Positions 28,701 to 37,160 of a DNA stretch of 37,330 nt are shown piece after piece. The notes beneath the pieces were generated by a model. That model had not been told where the DNA came from. It saw nothing but the letters and a program-made list of their open reading frames with translations, and ran no database searches. Each line of letters opens with the position of its first letter. Position 1 is the first letter of the stretch. The position numbers and the translations under genes are program-made. Source of the DNA: Bacteroidales bacterium (lineage in GTDB: Bacteria > Bacteroidota > Bacteroidia > Bacteroidales > UBA12077); NCBI GenBank assembly GCA_021740225.1, contig JAIPAF010000003.1, positions 1-37,330 of the forward strand. The letters are read 5' to 3'.

Positions 28701-30514
28701 TTCGTGTGCGCCCGATTCTCATTACCGTGATCACCACAGTTATAGGAATGCTTCCACTGGCCATGGGACAGGGCGAATATGTAGGTAGCATTGGAGCTCC
28801 TTTTGCCATCACAGTGATTGGCGGGTTGCTGTTTTCCACCTTGTTCACACTGGTAATCATTCCCACCGCCTACTACGCAATGGAAACCACCCTTCGTTGG
28901 TTTGCTTCGCTTCCGCTTCACATCAAGATCATCAACTGGATGCTTTTGCCGGCAGGTATAGTGCTGGCCATCATAGAGGCGGATACCCTGCTGTGGCAAA
29001 TGGTTGGCGTGGTTGCCGTATTGACTGTTGTGCCTGCAACGACCTGGTTTTTCACCGAAAGCCTGCGTAAAGCATCAGCGGACGTAATCGACAGAAATAG
29101 TGACATCGTTATCCGTATCCGAAACCTGGTAAAAATCTATGACCGGCCTTCAAGACCCCTGCGTGAATGGCTGGGGAACAAGCATCTGAATGAACTCCTT
29201 GGTATGGGAGAAGAAAAACAAAATTCACGTCAGGAGCTGATATGGCAGATGCCGCTTCTGGGCTTCCTCGGATGGTTTGCCTGGTTTTATCAGTCGGGGG
29301 GATTTTGGACATACATCTTATCTGTGGCGTTATGGTTTTACTTAATTTTCCTGATTAAACGTCTCATTACCCTGTTTCCCTCATCCCGTGTTAAAAGATG
29401 GTTTTCCCGGCTGCATTGGATTGTTCTTCGGTTTTTCCCTCTTGTTATACTCGGAGTCTATCAAATCAAATTCACGAATACGGGAGCCACGGTTGTCTGG
29501 GGATTACTCACTTATTTCCTTCTGGGCATTTATCTTACTTCACAACACCTCAAGGAAAACCGGGTGAACACCGCCCGCATCAAAGGGCGTTTTGCCGGTC
29601 TGAAAAAACTATGGATAAACCTTGTGCGCGCCGTGCCGATGATCGGTCGTGAGCGAAAGCCTTTCAAAGCGCTGAAGAGTGTCTCGATGGATATCGGTCA
29701 TGGAATGTTTGGCCTGCTTGGCCCCAACGGAGCAGGCAAGACAACCCTGATGCGGATTATATGTGGTGTGCTGGAGCAGAGCTATGGGAAGATCACCATC
29801 AACGAGATCGATACCCTTGAAAAACGGGAAGAATTGCAGGGGTTGATCGGATATTTGCCCCAGGAATTCGGCATGTATGAAAATATGACCGCCAGGGATT
29901 ACCTGGATTACCAGGCCATACTCAAAGGTTTGCACAATCCGCAAACCCGTAAGGAAAGGGTGGACAATGTATTGCAGTCGGTTCACATGATTTCCAATGC
30001 CAATAAAAAGATCGGTTCGTTCTCAGGGGGTATGAAACAACGGATAGGAATTGCCCAGGTATTGCTGAACCTACCCCGTATACTGGTGGTGGATGAGCCA
30101 ACAGCCGGACTGGATCCCCGTGAACGCATCCGCTTCCGAAATCTTTTGGTAGAGCTGAGCAGTGAACGGGTAGTGATCTTCTCTACCCATATTATCGAAG
30201 ATATTGCCAGTTCGTGCAACCAACTGGCAGTGCTTGACAAAGGAAACCTGAAATATTACGGAAAACCGGCTGAGATGGCATCACTGGCAAAAAACAGGGT
30301 ATGGCAGTTTGATGTTCCGGCAGAACAATTTGAAGGGATAGCCCAGGATTTGAAAGTGGTTCATCATATAAGAAAAGGAGAAAATATCCGTGTGAGGGTA
30401 GTGAATCCCGACAAGCCGCATGAAAATGCCCAAAATGTTACTGCTGTGCTTGAAGACGCCTATATATGGCTCCTGAACTTCAGCGGAAAAAACAATACAA
30501 TTCAATCATCTTAA
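25799..30514 (+). CDS. RND efflux permease fused in-frame to a C-terminal ABC transporter ATPase domain
   Basis: Single 1571-aa ORF. Residues ~1-1035 are a full RND permease (MPVELFPSAETPVLYVQVNYRSQINPHFVEKD; GMLLDNSVVVLENIYR; VVNNGIILIDFVQNM; RVRPILITVITTVIGMLPLAMG). Residues ~1290-1571 are an ABC ATPase (FGLLGPNGAGKTT at 29711-29746; SFSGGMKQRIGIAQ; ILVVDEPTAGLD; IFSTHIIED). Confidence 0.93.
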   Translation: MNKFVKRKILVSMLFLALVMLGIFSYRSMPVELFPSAETPVLYVQVNYRSQINPHFVEKDAIIPLEGIISEEEGVDELESNISQRRATIVVTFRQDVDINYAYLKLEQKIQEFQREHRENYMVNLVKVNTDMSSNQFMTIQARGEGDIDRIRNVVDQEILSDLVAVNGVGDATVQGGQERSVEVIFDEETCEALHITPGRINNRLNMYSNQRLYGGMVYDVGKRWIVNVSGELTSINELGDIILDDNGNVRLQDVATINMGKKERETISRVNGMEAVTITIYNDANVNDITLYHKLQDAIENINSEMASNRVELVIQSCEAETMEENMNQILSLALIGGLLAIFVLWIFLRNIRLVVVVALAIPISIFASINFLYAAGITINTLTLMGVALAIGMLLDNSVVVLENIYRLRTEGATPVGAASGGTRQVIRAVTAATLTTIAVFLPFAFSTEFFIKLLGNNVGFSIIFTLLVSLLVALIFIPMVVYQFLKARRKALTLHSINFRKPIIRGYLILLRFCLRHPAQVLFTMVLLFFAAVVISLSVSVNTLQEAETDSFRVSITMPGGTTLKTSDETVSNMEDDLGNIEEIDEVVSNIEAEEASMIIQLKEEFKKINDRSVAQIKDDVLNRLDVYNNVHVSITDMTSSDDSNFNIGGGASDFLSFMGVGQQTEEVLIKGSNYEDMVLVGENVEYILSEESDNVTSARLQISREQPEVRVLFDQRLMEALNIDYTSVQQEMNAFSRQLESGMTFKQGDEEYDITIRSKQAEENQKEQKGMEDLRHLLIDADNDSVVSSHHLMDFSSLRYSEGIASIHRQNREKSISVNYRFSSEINEDNDLLESARAEVDELISGLYVPPGVAVEVQHEQDQYGEFKMLILAAFILIYMILASVFESFSTPFVLLFSIPLAAIGSLMGLILTGNSLLNANTLIGFLILLGVVVNNGIILIDFVQNMRFNGARIARAVISAGLLRVRPILITVITTVIGMLPLAMGQGEYVGSIGAPFAITVIGGLLFSTLFTLVIIPTAYYAMETTLRWFASLPLHIKIINWMLLPAGIVLAIIEADTLLWQMVGVVAVLTVVPATTWFFTESLRKASADVIDRNSDIVIRIRNLVKIYDRPSRPLREWLGNKHLNELLGMGEEKQNSRQELIWQMPLLGFLGWFAWFYQSGGFWTYILSVALWFYLIFLIKRLITLFPSSRVKRWFSRLHWIVLRFFPLVILGVYQIKFTNTGATVVWGLLTYFLLGIYLTSQHLKENRVNTARIKGRFAGLKKLWINLVRAVPMIGRERKPFKALKSVSMDIGHGMFGLLGPNGAGKTTLMRIICGVLEQSYGKITINEIDTLEKREELQGLIGYLPQEFGMYENMTARDYLDYQAILKGLHNPQTRKERVDNVLQSVHMISNANKKIGSFSGGMKQRIGIAQVLLNLPRILVVDEPTAGLDPRERIRFRNLLVELSSERVVIFSTHIIEDIASSCNQLAVLDKGNLKYYGKPAEMASLAKNRVWQFDVPAEQFEGIAQDLKVVHHIRKGENIRVRVVNPDKPHENAQNVTAVLEDAYIWLLNFSGKNNTIQSS

Positions 30515-30540
30515 AACAAGGAGGAAATTTTCAAACCAGT

Positions 30541-31254
30541 ATGGTAAAACTGATAAAACATTGGCTTATCAACTCCGTGCAAATCACCCGGCACAACCTG
30601 AAAATCATATTCGGGGATAAATTTCCCTTCTTCCTGTTGGGGGCATTTGCCATATTCATCTTCATCGTGTTAATCAATTTGTTCGGGGGTGATCCGTTCA
30701 CCAGTGAATCGGTTTATTCACTGCTGGTCTTTGAAGGGATCATCATCGTATTTTTCCCCACCATCTATGCGGTACAGACGGATATTGACAAACGGACCAT
30801 AGAGATTCTTTTCGGCATTCCCGATTACCGTTATAAAGTATGGCTAGTACGCCTTCTGATCGCCTTCATCGTATGCTGGGTTCTTCTGGCGGTACTGGCC
30901 CTGATGTGCTATTTCGCACTGGTCAGTTTTCCCGTGGGCACCATGATCTATTATGTCATCTTTCCGGTTTTTGCCCTGGGAAGCCTGGGATTCCTCATTG
31001 CAACCCTGGTAAAAAACGGAAACAGCGCTGCGGTTGTAGCTATAATCATTGGTTTGGGCTTATGGGTATTATCCGAGGCATTGGTAGATAGTCAGTGGAA
31101 CGTCTTTCTCAACCCGTTTGATGAGGCCGATATGGCCGGACAAATATGGGAAGCTACCATAAGGAAGAACCGCCTGTTCCTTTTCGTTGCCGGAGTGGTA
31201 TTTCTTGTGGGTGGTTTACTAGGTCTCCAGAACCGGGAAGGGTTTATGCAGTAA
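30541..31254 (+). CDS. ABC-2 type transporter permease subunit
   Basis: SD AAGGAGGAAA before ATG 30541 (the ORF track begins at 30466, overlapping the previous gene). MVKLIKHWLINSVQITRHNLKIIFGDKFPFFLLGAFAIFIFIVLI...; about six TM segments; TDIDKRTIEILFGIPDYRYKVWLVRLL typical of ABC-2 permeases. Confidence 0.82.
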   Translation: MVKLIKHWLINSVQITRHNLKIIFGDKFPFFLLGAFAIFIFIVLINLFGGDPFTSESVYSLLVFEGIIIVFFPTIYAVQTDIDKRTIEILFGIPDYRYKVWLVRLLIAFIVCWVLLAVLALMCYFALVSFPVGTMIYYVIFPVFALGSLGFLIATLVKNGNSAAVVAIIIGLGLWVLSEALVDSQWNVFLNPFDEADMAGQIWEATIRKNRLFLFVAGVVFLVGGLLGLQNREGFMQ

Positions 31255-31268
31255 AATTGTTTGAAAAG

Positions 31269-31432
31269 AGTTTGAGGGTTTGACAGAAGTTTGAGGGTTG
31301 AGCCATTGATGGTTATTTATTGTCATTGATGGTCATTAAGTACCCATTTGTTGCCATTCAGTGGTTAATTCGATGGTCATTCAGTGGTCATTCGATTGTA
31401 ATTCAGGAACATTGATTACCATCCGTCAAAAG
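31269..31432. repeat. Degenerate short tandem repeat region: 12-bp direct repeat then a ~10-12 bp CATTnnnTGGT-type array
   Basis: agtttgagggtt at 31269-31280 and 31288-31299; then ccattgatggt/tatttattgt/cattgatggt/cattaagtac/.../ccattcagtgg/ttaattcgatgg/tcattcagtgg/tcattcgattg/taattcagg/...cattgattaccatcc. Confidence 0.65.
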
Positions 31433-31502
31433 CCGAACAAGTGTATGGTCATATATTTATGAACCATATATCTTCAGGTCAAAAATCTGTCCGACCCATA
31501 GC

Positions 31503-33221
31503 CTACCTGGTTCTTATCTTAAAAGCGACATCCGGATGGATTTTTCTCATCTCCGGGACCTGGATTTTCAACTTTCCATTCCGGGAGCTTTCGGTGTAGG
31601 ATTGGATCTTTTTTCCACTCCAGGTATCATACCACACAACTGTATAGCTCTGATCTGTCAGTCCTTCAATAGTAAATTGGAATCCGCTGATGTCTTTACT
31701 TTGATAAGAACGACCCCATCCAAATGCGTTCTTTCCAGTTCCCATAACGTAAAGATCGACGCCATTTGCAGAAACTTTCAGAGGTCGGTAAGGCTTATTT
31801 GCCAAATCAATATCTGAAACAAAACCGGCAAGGATCTTAAGATGATCCCAGTCTTGCTCAGTTAATTCCGGGTAACTCCACCACACCGGAGTAGCCGCGA
31901 GGCCACTGGTCAGGCACGCCCATATCTGGTTGTGATAGGAAATGTGGTACCGCTCATCCTCTGGTTCAAAATAGGCAAGGCTGGCACCGGCTTCACCAAA
32001 AATGGCGGGTTTTTTGAAATTATCCCAGAACCTGCGGCTCGCCCAGGCATAATTATACATGGCACTGCGCAAGCTGTCGCCGGGATATTTTGCTTCCCAT
32101 CCTTGTTCAGGGTAAACATGAAGATTCGGAATATCAATCAAATGGTGCAATGTTTCCCGGTATTGTTTGAATCCTCCGCTAAAAGAGGCGGTAACCGGAT
32201 GGTTATAGGGATCGTGCTCTTCAAAGTATTCCTCACATTTCTTAACCCATTCGTAACATTCCCGGTGCCTTCCATGGGCCCATCCGTCGGTACCGTTCAT
32301 TTCATTGATCAGCTCCCAGATACCCATGCTGCGGCTATAAGCAAACCGGGCTATCATATACCGGTATTTTTGCTTCTGGTATTCCCATACCAGTGAATCA
32401 CTATAAACCTCCTCCACTTTAACAAGCTGGCTGTAGGGGTTATTTTCCCACTGCGATGCCCAAACGGTTTTGGAAAAAAGGTCGTGCGGCCAGATAGCAT
32501 ACATCAACTTGACATCCCTTTCTTCGAGAATCGATAGCAAAGAGTCGATCCGTCCTACCTTCTTCTGGTTGTACTTCCCCAGCACCTCCTCAATCAGGCC
32601 GGTACCGTTGAGAAATCCACCATAGGTAATGTCCCAGATGGCAAACAGGTTGGCATCGTGTTCGGCATACTTTTCAAACCGCTGCATATCATTCTTCCAG
32701 GGAGAATAAACCCCTGTGCCGTAGAAGGTTTTCCCGTCATCATAAGCAAAATAGTGCGGATTGACCTCTGAAGGCTTGATCCATCCATAATGTTTCGATT
32801 CAATGGCTGTGAATTTTGCTGAGGCCGATTCGCCCTTCTCTCCCTCATCTTCAACAAACAACTGATAAGTGTATTCACCCGTTTCGCCGGGTGAGAAACG
32901 GACTTTCCACTGTTCCCTGTCTCTGTAATTGTCGTAAAACCCGTTTATCCTTATCTCTTTCCCGGAAGGAGCCGTAAACAATGCATATGCATCAATGTCT
33001 GCAGGGTCATAGGGATTTTCAATCTCTACATTCCTGAGGTCGAATAAGATCTCGAATTTTTCATACTTTTTTACCCTGGTGGTATTGGTCCCGGCTATTT
33101 TAATTACCGGTGATCCTACTTTCCGTTCTCTACCTGTAATTCCCTTTCTTTCCGAAAAAGCTTGATTCAATGAAAACAAAATAACTACCATGATGAGGTA
33201 AAATGAGGTGAATTTTTTCAT
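31503..33221 (-). CDS. Secreted DUF5060-domain glycoside hydrolase-like protein (TIM-barrel, cellulase-like)
   Basis: Signal peptide; EKFEILFDLRNVEIENPYDPADIDAYALFTAPSGKEIRINGFY; SPGETGEYTYQLFVED; SMGIWELINEMNGTDGW and KPAIFGEAGAS resemble GH-A catalytic Glu contexts. Confidence 0.75.
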   Translation of the reverse strand: MKKFTSFYLIMVVILFSLNQAFSERKGITGRERKVGSPVIKIAGTNTTRVKKYEKFEILFDLRNVEIENPYDPADIDAYALFTAPSGKEIRINGFYDNYRDREQWKVRFSPGETGEYTYQLFVEDEGEKGESASAKFTAIESKHYGWIKPSEVNPHYFAYDDGKTFYGTGVYSPWKNDMQRFEKYAEHDANLFAIWDITYGGFLNGTGLIEEVLGKYNQKKVGRIDSLLSILEERDVKLMYAIWPHDLFSKTVWASQWENNPYSQLVKVEEVYSDSLVWEYQKQKYRYMIARFAYSRSMGIWELINEMNGTDGWAHGRHRECYEWVKKCEEYFEEHDPYNHPVTASFSGGFKQYRETLHHLIDIPNLHVYPEQGWEAKYPGDSLRSAMYNYAWASRRFWDNFKKPAIFGEAGASLAYFEPEDERYHISYHNQIWACLTSGLAATPVWWSYPELTEQDWDHLKILAGFVSDIDLANKPYRPLKVSANGVDLYVMGTGKNAFGWGRSYQSKDISGFQFTIEGLTDQSYTVVWYDTWSGKKIQSYTESSRNGKLKIQVPEMRKIHPDVAFKIRTR

Positions 33222-33325
33222 AGAAAAGCGGTTTGTATGTTAATCCTGTTTTTAAAAGAAGAAAAAATCAGTATTTAGGTATATATTCCTTGTCACTTTT
33301 AATCTCAGCAGCTTAAATCTGCTAC

Positions 33326-34780
33326 TTATTCTTCAGTTCGTGTTGCATCATCCCAGTCGTCGGTTCTGAAAGATGAAGCTGGCAACAGATTGGTATCATA
33401 AAGCGTCCCGACTATCCAGTTGCGCCAGGCATAACGCACCGCCACGGGATCGGGTACCTTATCGCTTTTCACAAGTACCTCACTGCCGCCTACAATTTCG
33501 GCATCGGCCGGATAAAATACCTTATCTTCCCCTGCAATCTCAAATCCCTCCAAATCATCATATGCATAGAGCCCGTTCTCCGCATTGTCAAACTTTAAAA
33601 CAATAGCACTGTCTTTTACCTCATGCGACTTGTAGACCGGCGAGGCGCCGTCAACATTATCGTAACCATAAGTTTGACTCAGCGCATTAAACAGCAACCG
33701 TTCAGCCACCTCTTTCTTCTTCGGTGGGTGAATGCAATCAGGCTCCCCGATATCCATTGTAATGGCAATACCTGAATTGGGTATCAGATCCAGACACTGC
33801 AGTTGCACTTCCCGTATAAAAGCAGAATTTTCTGCGGTCGAAAACGCTTCGTTTCCTCCATACATGTAAGGGGCAATTTGCACATAATAAAACGGAAAAT
33901 CACCAATTCCCCAACGCGTGCGCCAGTCCTTTACCATTGCAGGAAACAGATCTTTATATTTTTGAGGCTCCAGGCGGTTGGATTCACCCTGATACCAGAG
34001 CGCTCCCTTTATCCGGTAAGGGATCAACGGATGAATCATCGAATTAAACAGGGCGGTCGGAATGTGATTGGTGTTTTCTGTAATATCAGTATCTTCAAGG
34101 TCAACCTCCTGGTACTCGCTCATCACTTCCTTGCTAATCCAGGCCTGAACAGAACTGCCGCCCCAGGAAGTATGAATCATTCCCACCGGAACATCTAAAA
34201 TCTGCTGTAACTGCCTGCCAAAGAAGTAAGCTACGGCGCTGAAACCCCAGACATTCTCCGGAGAAGCCTCTTGCCAAGCGGTATATTCTTTTACATCTTT
34301 TAAAGGCGTTTTCGAACCGACCCGGTCTACAGTAAAAAGCCGCAAATCACTATTTTTCGACTTAGCCGTCTCCATAACAGAGCCATAGGTGGGCTGACCG
34401 GTATAGCCCCTAAGGGGCTGCTGCATATTGGATTGGCCCGAGCACAGCCACACTTCCCCGAAAACTACATTCCACAGCTTAATGTTCGAATCCTTGCTCG
34501 TAATTTCAATGTTCTGAGGCTCCTGGCTGTTGGTTGTTTCTACCTGTACACGCCAGTTACCCTCCTCATCTGCTTCCACATCCAACGCCTTACTTATCCA
34601 GGAGGTTTCTATGGTGATTTTCTCATTCGCATCAGCCCACCCCCATAAGACGACGGTGGCATCGCGCTGTAAAACCATATTCGAAGACACGATAGCAGGA
34701 AGTTTTACTTCTGCCTGGATGGATTGCATACATAACAAAAAAAATGCTGCTATTACTGAAATTAAAGTTACTCTTTTCAT
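33326..34780 (-). CDS. Sialate O-acetylesterase-like SGNH/SASA family protein
   Basis: MKRVTLISVIAAFFLLCMQSIQAEVKLPAIVSSNMVLQRDATVVLWGWA; VWLCSGQSNMQQPLRG; GMIHTSWGGSSVQAWIS; GALWYQGESN. Start moved from 34861 to 34780 to match the signal peptide. Confidence 0.88.
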   Translation of the reverse strand: MKRVTLISVIAAFFLLCMQSIQAEVKLPAIVSSNMVLQRDATVVLWGWADANEKITIETSWISKALDVEADEEGNWRVQVETTNSQEPQNIEITSKDSNIKLWNVVFGEVWLCSGQSNMQQPLRGYTGQPTYGSVMETAKSKNSDLRLFTVDRVGSKTPLKDVKEYTAWQEASPENVWGFSAVAYFFGRQLQQILDVPVGMIHTSWGGSSVQAWISKEVMSEYQEVDLEDTDITENTNHIPTALFNSMIHPLIPYRIKGALWYQGESNRLEPQKYKDLFPAMVKDWRTRWGIGDFPFYYVQIAPYMYGGNEAFSTAENSAFIREVQLQCLDLIPNSGIAITMDIGEPDCIHPPKKKEVAERLLFNALSQTYGYDNVDGASPVYKSHEVKDSAIVLKFDNAENGLYAYDDLEGFEIAGEDKVFYPADAEIVGGSEVLVKSDKVPDPVAVRYAWRNWIVGTLYDTNLLPASSFRTDDWDDATRTEE

Positions 34781-34915
34781 TTGCTGAAATTTAAAAATTA
34801 AAACTTCTGAAATATAAAAAAATTCTAAGAGAGTAAAAATTATTATATCACCCCCTTTCACCAGAATCCTGGGGACATCTTATCACAAGCATCTAACTCA
34901 GGTTTTTCTTTATAA

Positions 34916-36244
34916 CTATACTGCTTCCCTGATCAGATTATATTTCCCGGTTTTCGGATCGTTCGCAATATCGCTCACCACTTCAATCCGGTAGTCGAGA
35001 TTCAACATCTCTTTCTTCTTTAATATTTCCCTCAACCGCCCATCAATCTTTTTTATTACCTCATCTCTGCTAAATTGCTGTGAAATAACGGCTCTAAATA
35101 TAAAAGAGGTATTTCCTGTTCTGATAATCTGATATTTTTCCAGGCCCCTGACATAAAATTCTACAATAACGATCGGATGTATAAAATCAAAATCACCCCT
35201 TTGATTGATAAACCAAAGCAATTCCTCCTGACGCCCGATAATATGTTTGATTTTAGTAAACGGCCAGATCCCTCCTTCTCCCCGGGGAACCAAAATATCA
35301 TTCATCCGGTAGCGAATTAACGGCTGGGTATAATTATACAAATTGGTCAAAAGCATATGATCGTCCCGGAATTCAATATAATTCACATCATCGAACAGGT
35401 AAAATCCTTTTAGATCCTTGCGCTCAACTCCCAATATCAGTGATTCCGAGGCAGCATAATAGTTGATAAGTTCACATTCCCACACTTCATAGATGATTTC
35501 TTCCGTTTCAGGCGTAATGGGTTCTCCGCCACACACTACAGCCTGGGGGCTGACAAATAGCTTACCGTATTTTTGCAGCTCTGCCAGCATCCTGATACCG
35601 GTGGGATATCCCGTAATAACATCCGGATTGAGTCTGTTCAATGCATCGGTATATTGCTCAAGGGGATAATTAATGTCTAAAACAAGATAATCCCGGTAAA
35701 CAAATGCTTCCGGTGAATGAAGCGGACTTAAAAACAGGCAGACACCTGCATAATGGCCGTCAACCGCACCGATAAACACATATGATTTTGGTTTTAGACC
35801 AAAATGCGGAAATATCCGCAAAGCAATCGCTTTTATGAAATCCCATTCACGCCGGTTATAGAGAAAATACCCCACTTCCCCAGTGGTGCCGGAAGTATGT
35901 ATTACCCGGTATTTATTATATAAGGCTGTATCCGGAGCTGGAAAGGATTCCAGAAAATCTTCCACCCGCTCTTTTGTTAATTCGCCGGGAACAACCAAAT
36001 CATCAAAATGATCCATCATTACTTTTTTGTCAATTACAGGCAAATTATTGATATCAATATTTTCCAGAGTCTTGGAGTATATACCATGATCCGAATAATA
36101 TTCCCGGTAAAAATCGGAATGATGAAAGGCATATTTCAGCAGCCTGCGAAACTTGATTTCCCGTTGCCGTAAAATGGCACGGCGATCTCTATGTACATTA
36201 CGGTTAAGTTTGAAATTATAATACAAAATCCGGGATAAAGCCAT
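34916..36244 (-). CDS. CapK/PaaK-like (phenylacetate-CoA ligase family) adenylate-forming protein
   Basis: HTSGTTGEVGYFLYNRREWDF; VVCGGEPITPETEEIIYEVWECELINYYAASESLILG; YTQPLIRYRMNDIL. Confidence 0.82.
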   Translation of the reverse strand: MALSRILYYNFKLNRNVHRDRRAILRQREIKFRRLLKYAFHHSDFYREYYSDHGIYSKTLENIDINNLPVIDKKVMMDHFDDLVVPGELTKERVEDFLESFPAPDTALYNKYRVIHTSGTTGEVGYFLYNRREWDFIKAIALRIFPHFGLKPKSYVFIGAVDGHYAGVCLFLSPLHSPEAFVYRDYLVLDINYPLEQYTDALNRLNPDVITGYPTGIRMLAELQKYGKLFVSPQAVVCGGEPITPETEEIIYEVWECELINYYAASESLILGVERKDLKGFYLFDDVNYIEFRDDHMLLTNLYNYTQPLIRYRMNDILVPRGEGGIWPFTKIKHIIGRQEELLWFINQRGDFDFIHPIVIVEFYVRGLEKYQIIRTGNTSFIFRAVISQQFSRDEVIKKIDGRLREILKKKEMLNLDYRIEVVSDIANDPKTGKYNLIREAV

Positions 36245-36419
36245 ACAAATAACCTTTTTGAATAAAACAATCTCCCCCGTTTTATATTTTAGACTCCGGT
36301 TAAAAAGGCTAACTTTCAGAGCTAACAGAAATTATTCTGCGTTACAAGAAAAAAAGGGCTGGGCTCTTGTCGCCGTAGATAGGATAGATCGGAGGGATCA
36401 CTTCGTACAGAAAATAAAA

Positions 36420-37160
36420 TCAAAAATTCCAAACAATGCCGGTAGAGGCAAAATTTATTAAAGTAAAACTATATACTTCATCAACATCAGCACCACCCTC
36501 CAATATCCTGTAGCCTGCCTTTACCGAAAGATTATCTGTTACAGGCACTTTGCCTCCCAGGAAAAAATCAAATGCTCTGCCCGGACCTCCTGCCAGTCCG
36601 TCACCTTTTAAAAAGGCTGACCATCGCTCAAAATCATAGGCTGCAAAGACATGCAGCAACGGAACAAATCCAAGATCGTCTTTTTTAACGCTTACATCAT
36701 CCGTACTTAATTGAACCCGGGCATCTCTGACTTTAGCAGTAAACCCGACCCCCAACGTCCACCTATCTGTCATCAGCACATCTCTTCTATAGGTAAGGCG
36801 GTAGCTATTAAACTTGTAGTATCCTTCAACAAATTGACCCCTGGAAAAGAGGGTATGCTGAAAATTGATGTCAAAAGGAGCCGAACCTTCATAATTTAAA
36901 CTCAAGGGAGCATACAGAGCAAGCAGATGATTCTTTTCCGCAAAGGTAAAGCCAACTGTAATGCGATAGGGAATTACCGGACCCTGAAGATCGAAATCTT
37001 TATTGAAATCAAACTTTGTGGCGGTTCGGCTATCATTAGGAATCCTAATATCATTATACTCCTGGAAGGCCAGACCGGTTTCAACATCCAGACTCAATTG
37101 ACCGAAAATCTGAATAGAAGAAACAAACAAAATAATAAATAATAAAATCAGCTTTTTCAT
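36420..37160 (-). CDS. Outer-membrane protein of unknown function, possibly beta-barrel
   Basis: Signal peptide MKKLILLFIILFVSSIQIFGQ when started at 37160 (ORF track start is 37214); beta-rich alternating sequence, C-terminal F. Confidence 0.6.
   Translation of the reverse strand: MKKLILLFIILFVSSIQIFGQLSLDVETGLAFQEYNDIRIPNDSRTATKFDFNKDFDLQGPVIPYRITVGFTFAEKNHLLALYAPLSLNYEGSAPFDINFQHTLFSRGQFVEGYYKFNSYRLTYRRDVLMTDRWTLGVGFTAKVRDARVQLSTDDVSVKKDDLGFVPLLHVFAAYDFERWSAFLKGDGLAGGPGRAFDFFLGGKVPVTDNLSVKAGYRILEGGADVDEVYSFTLINFASTGIVWNF

Noticed and set aside
31503-36244. Right-end carbohydrate-related genes as a polysaccharide utilisation locus
   Set aside because: No SusC/SusD pair or anti-sigma/hybrid regulator in the window; only two carbohydrate-related enzymes.
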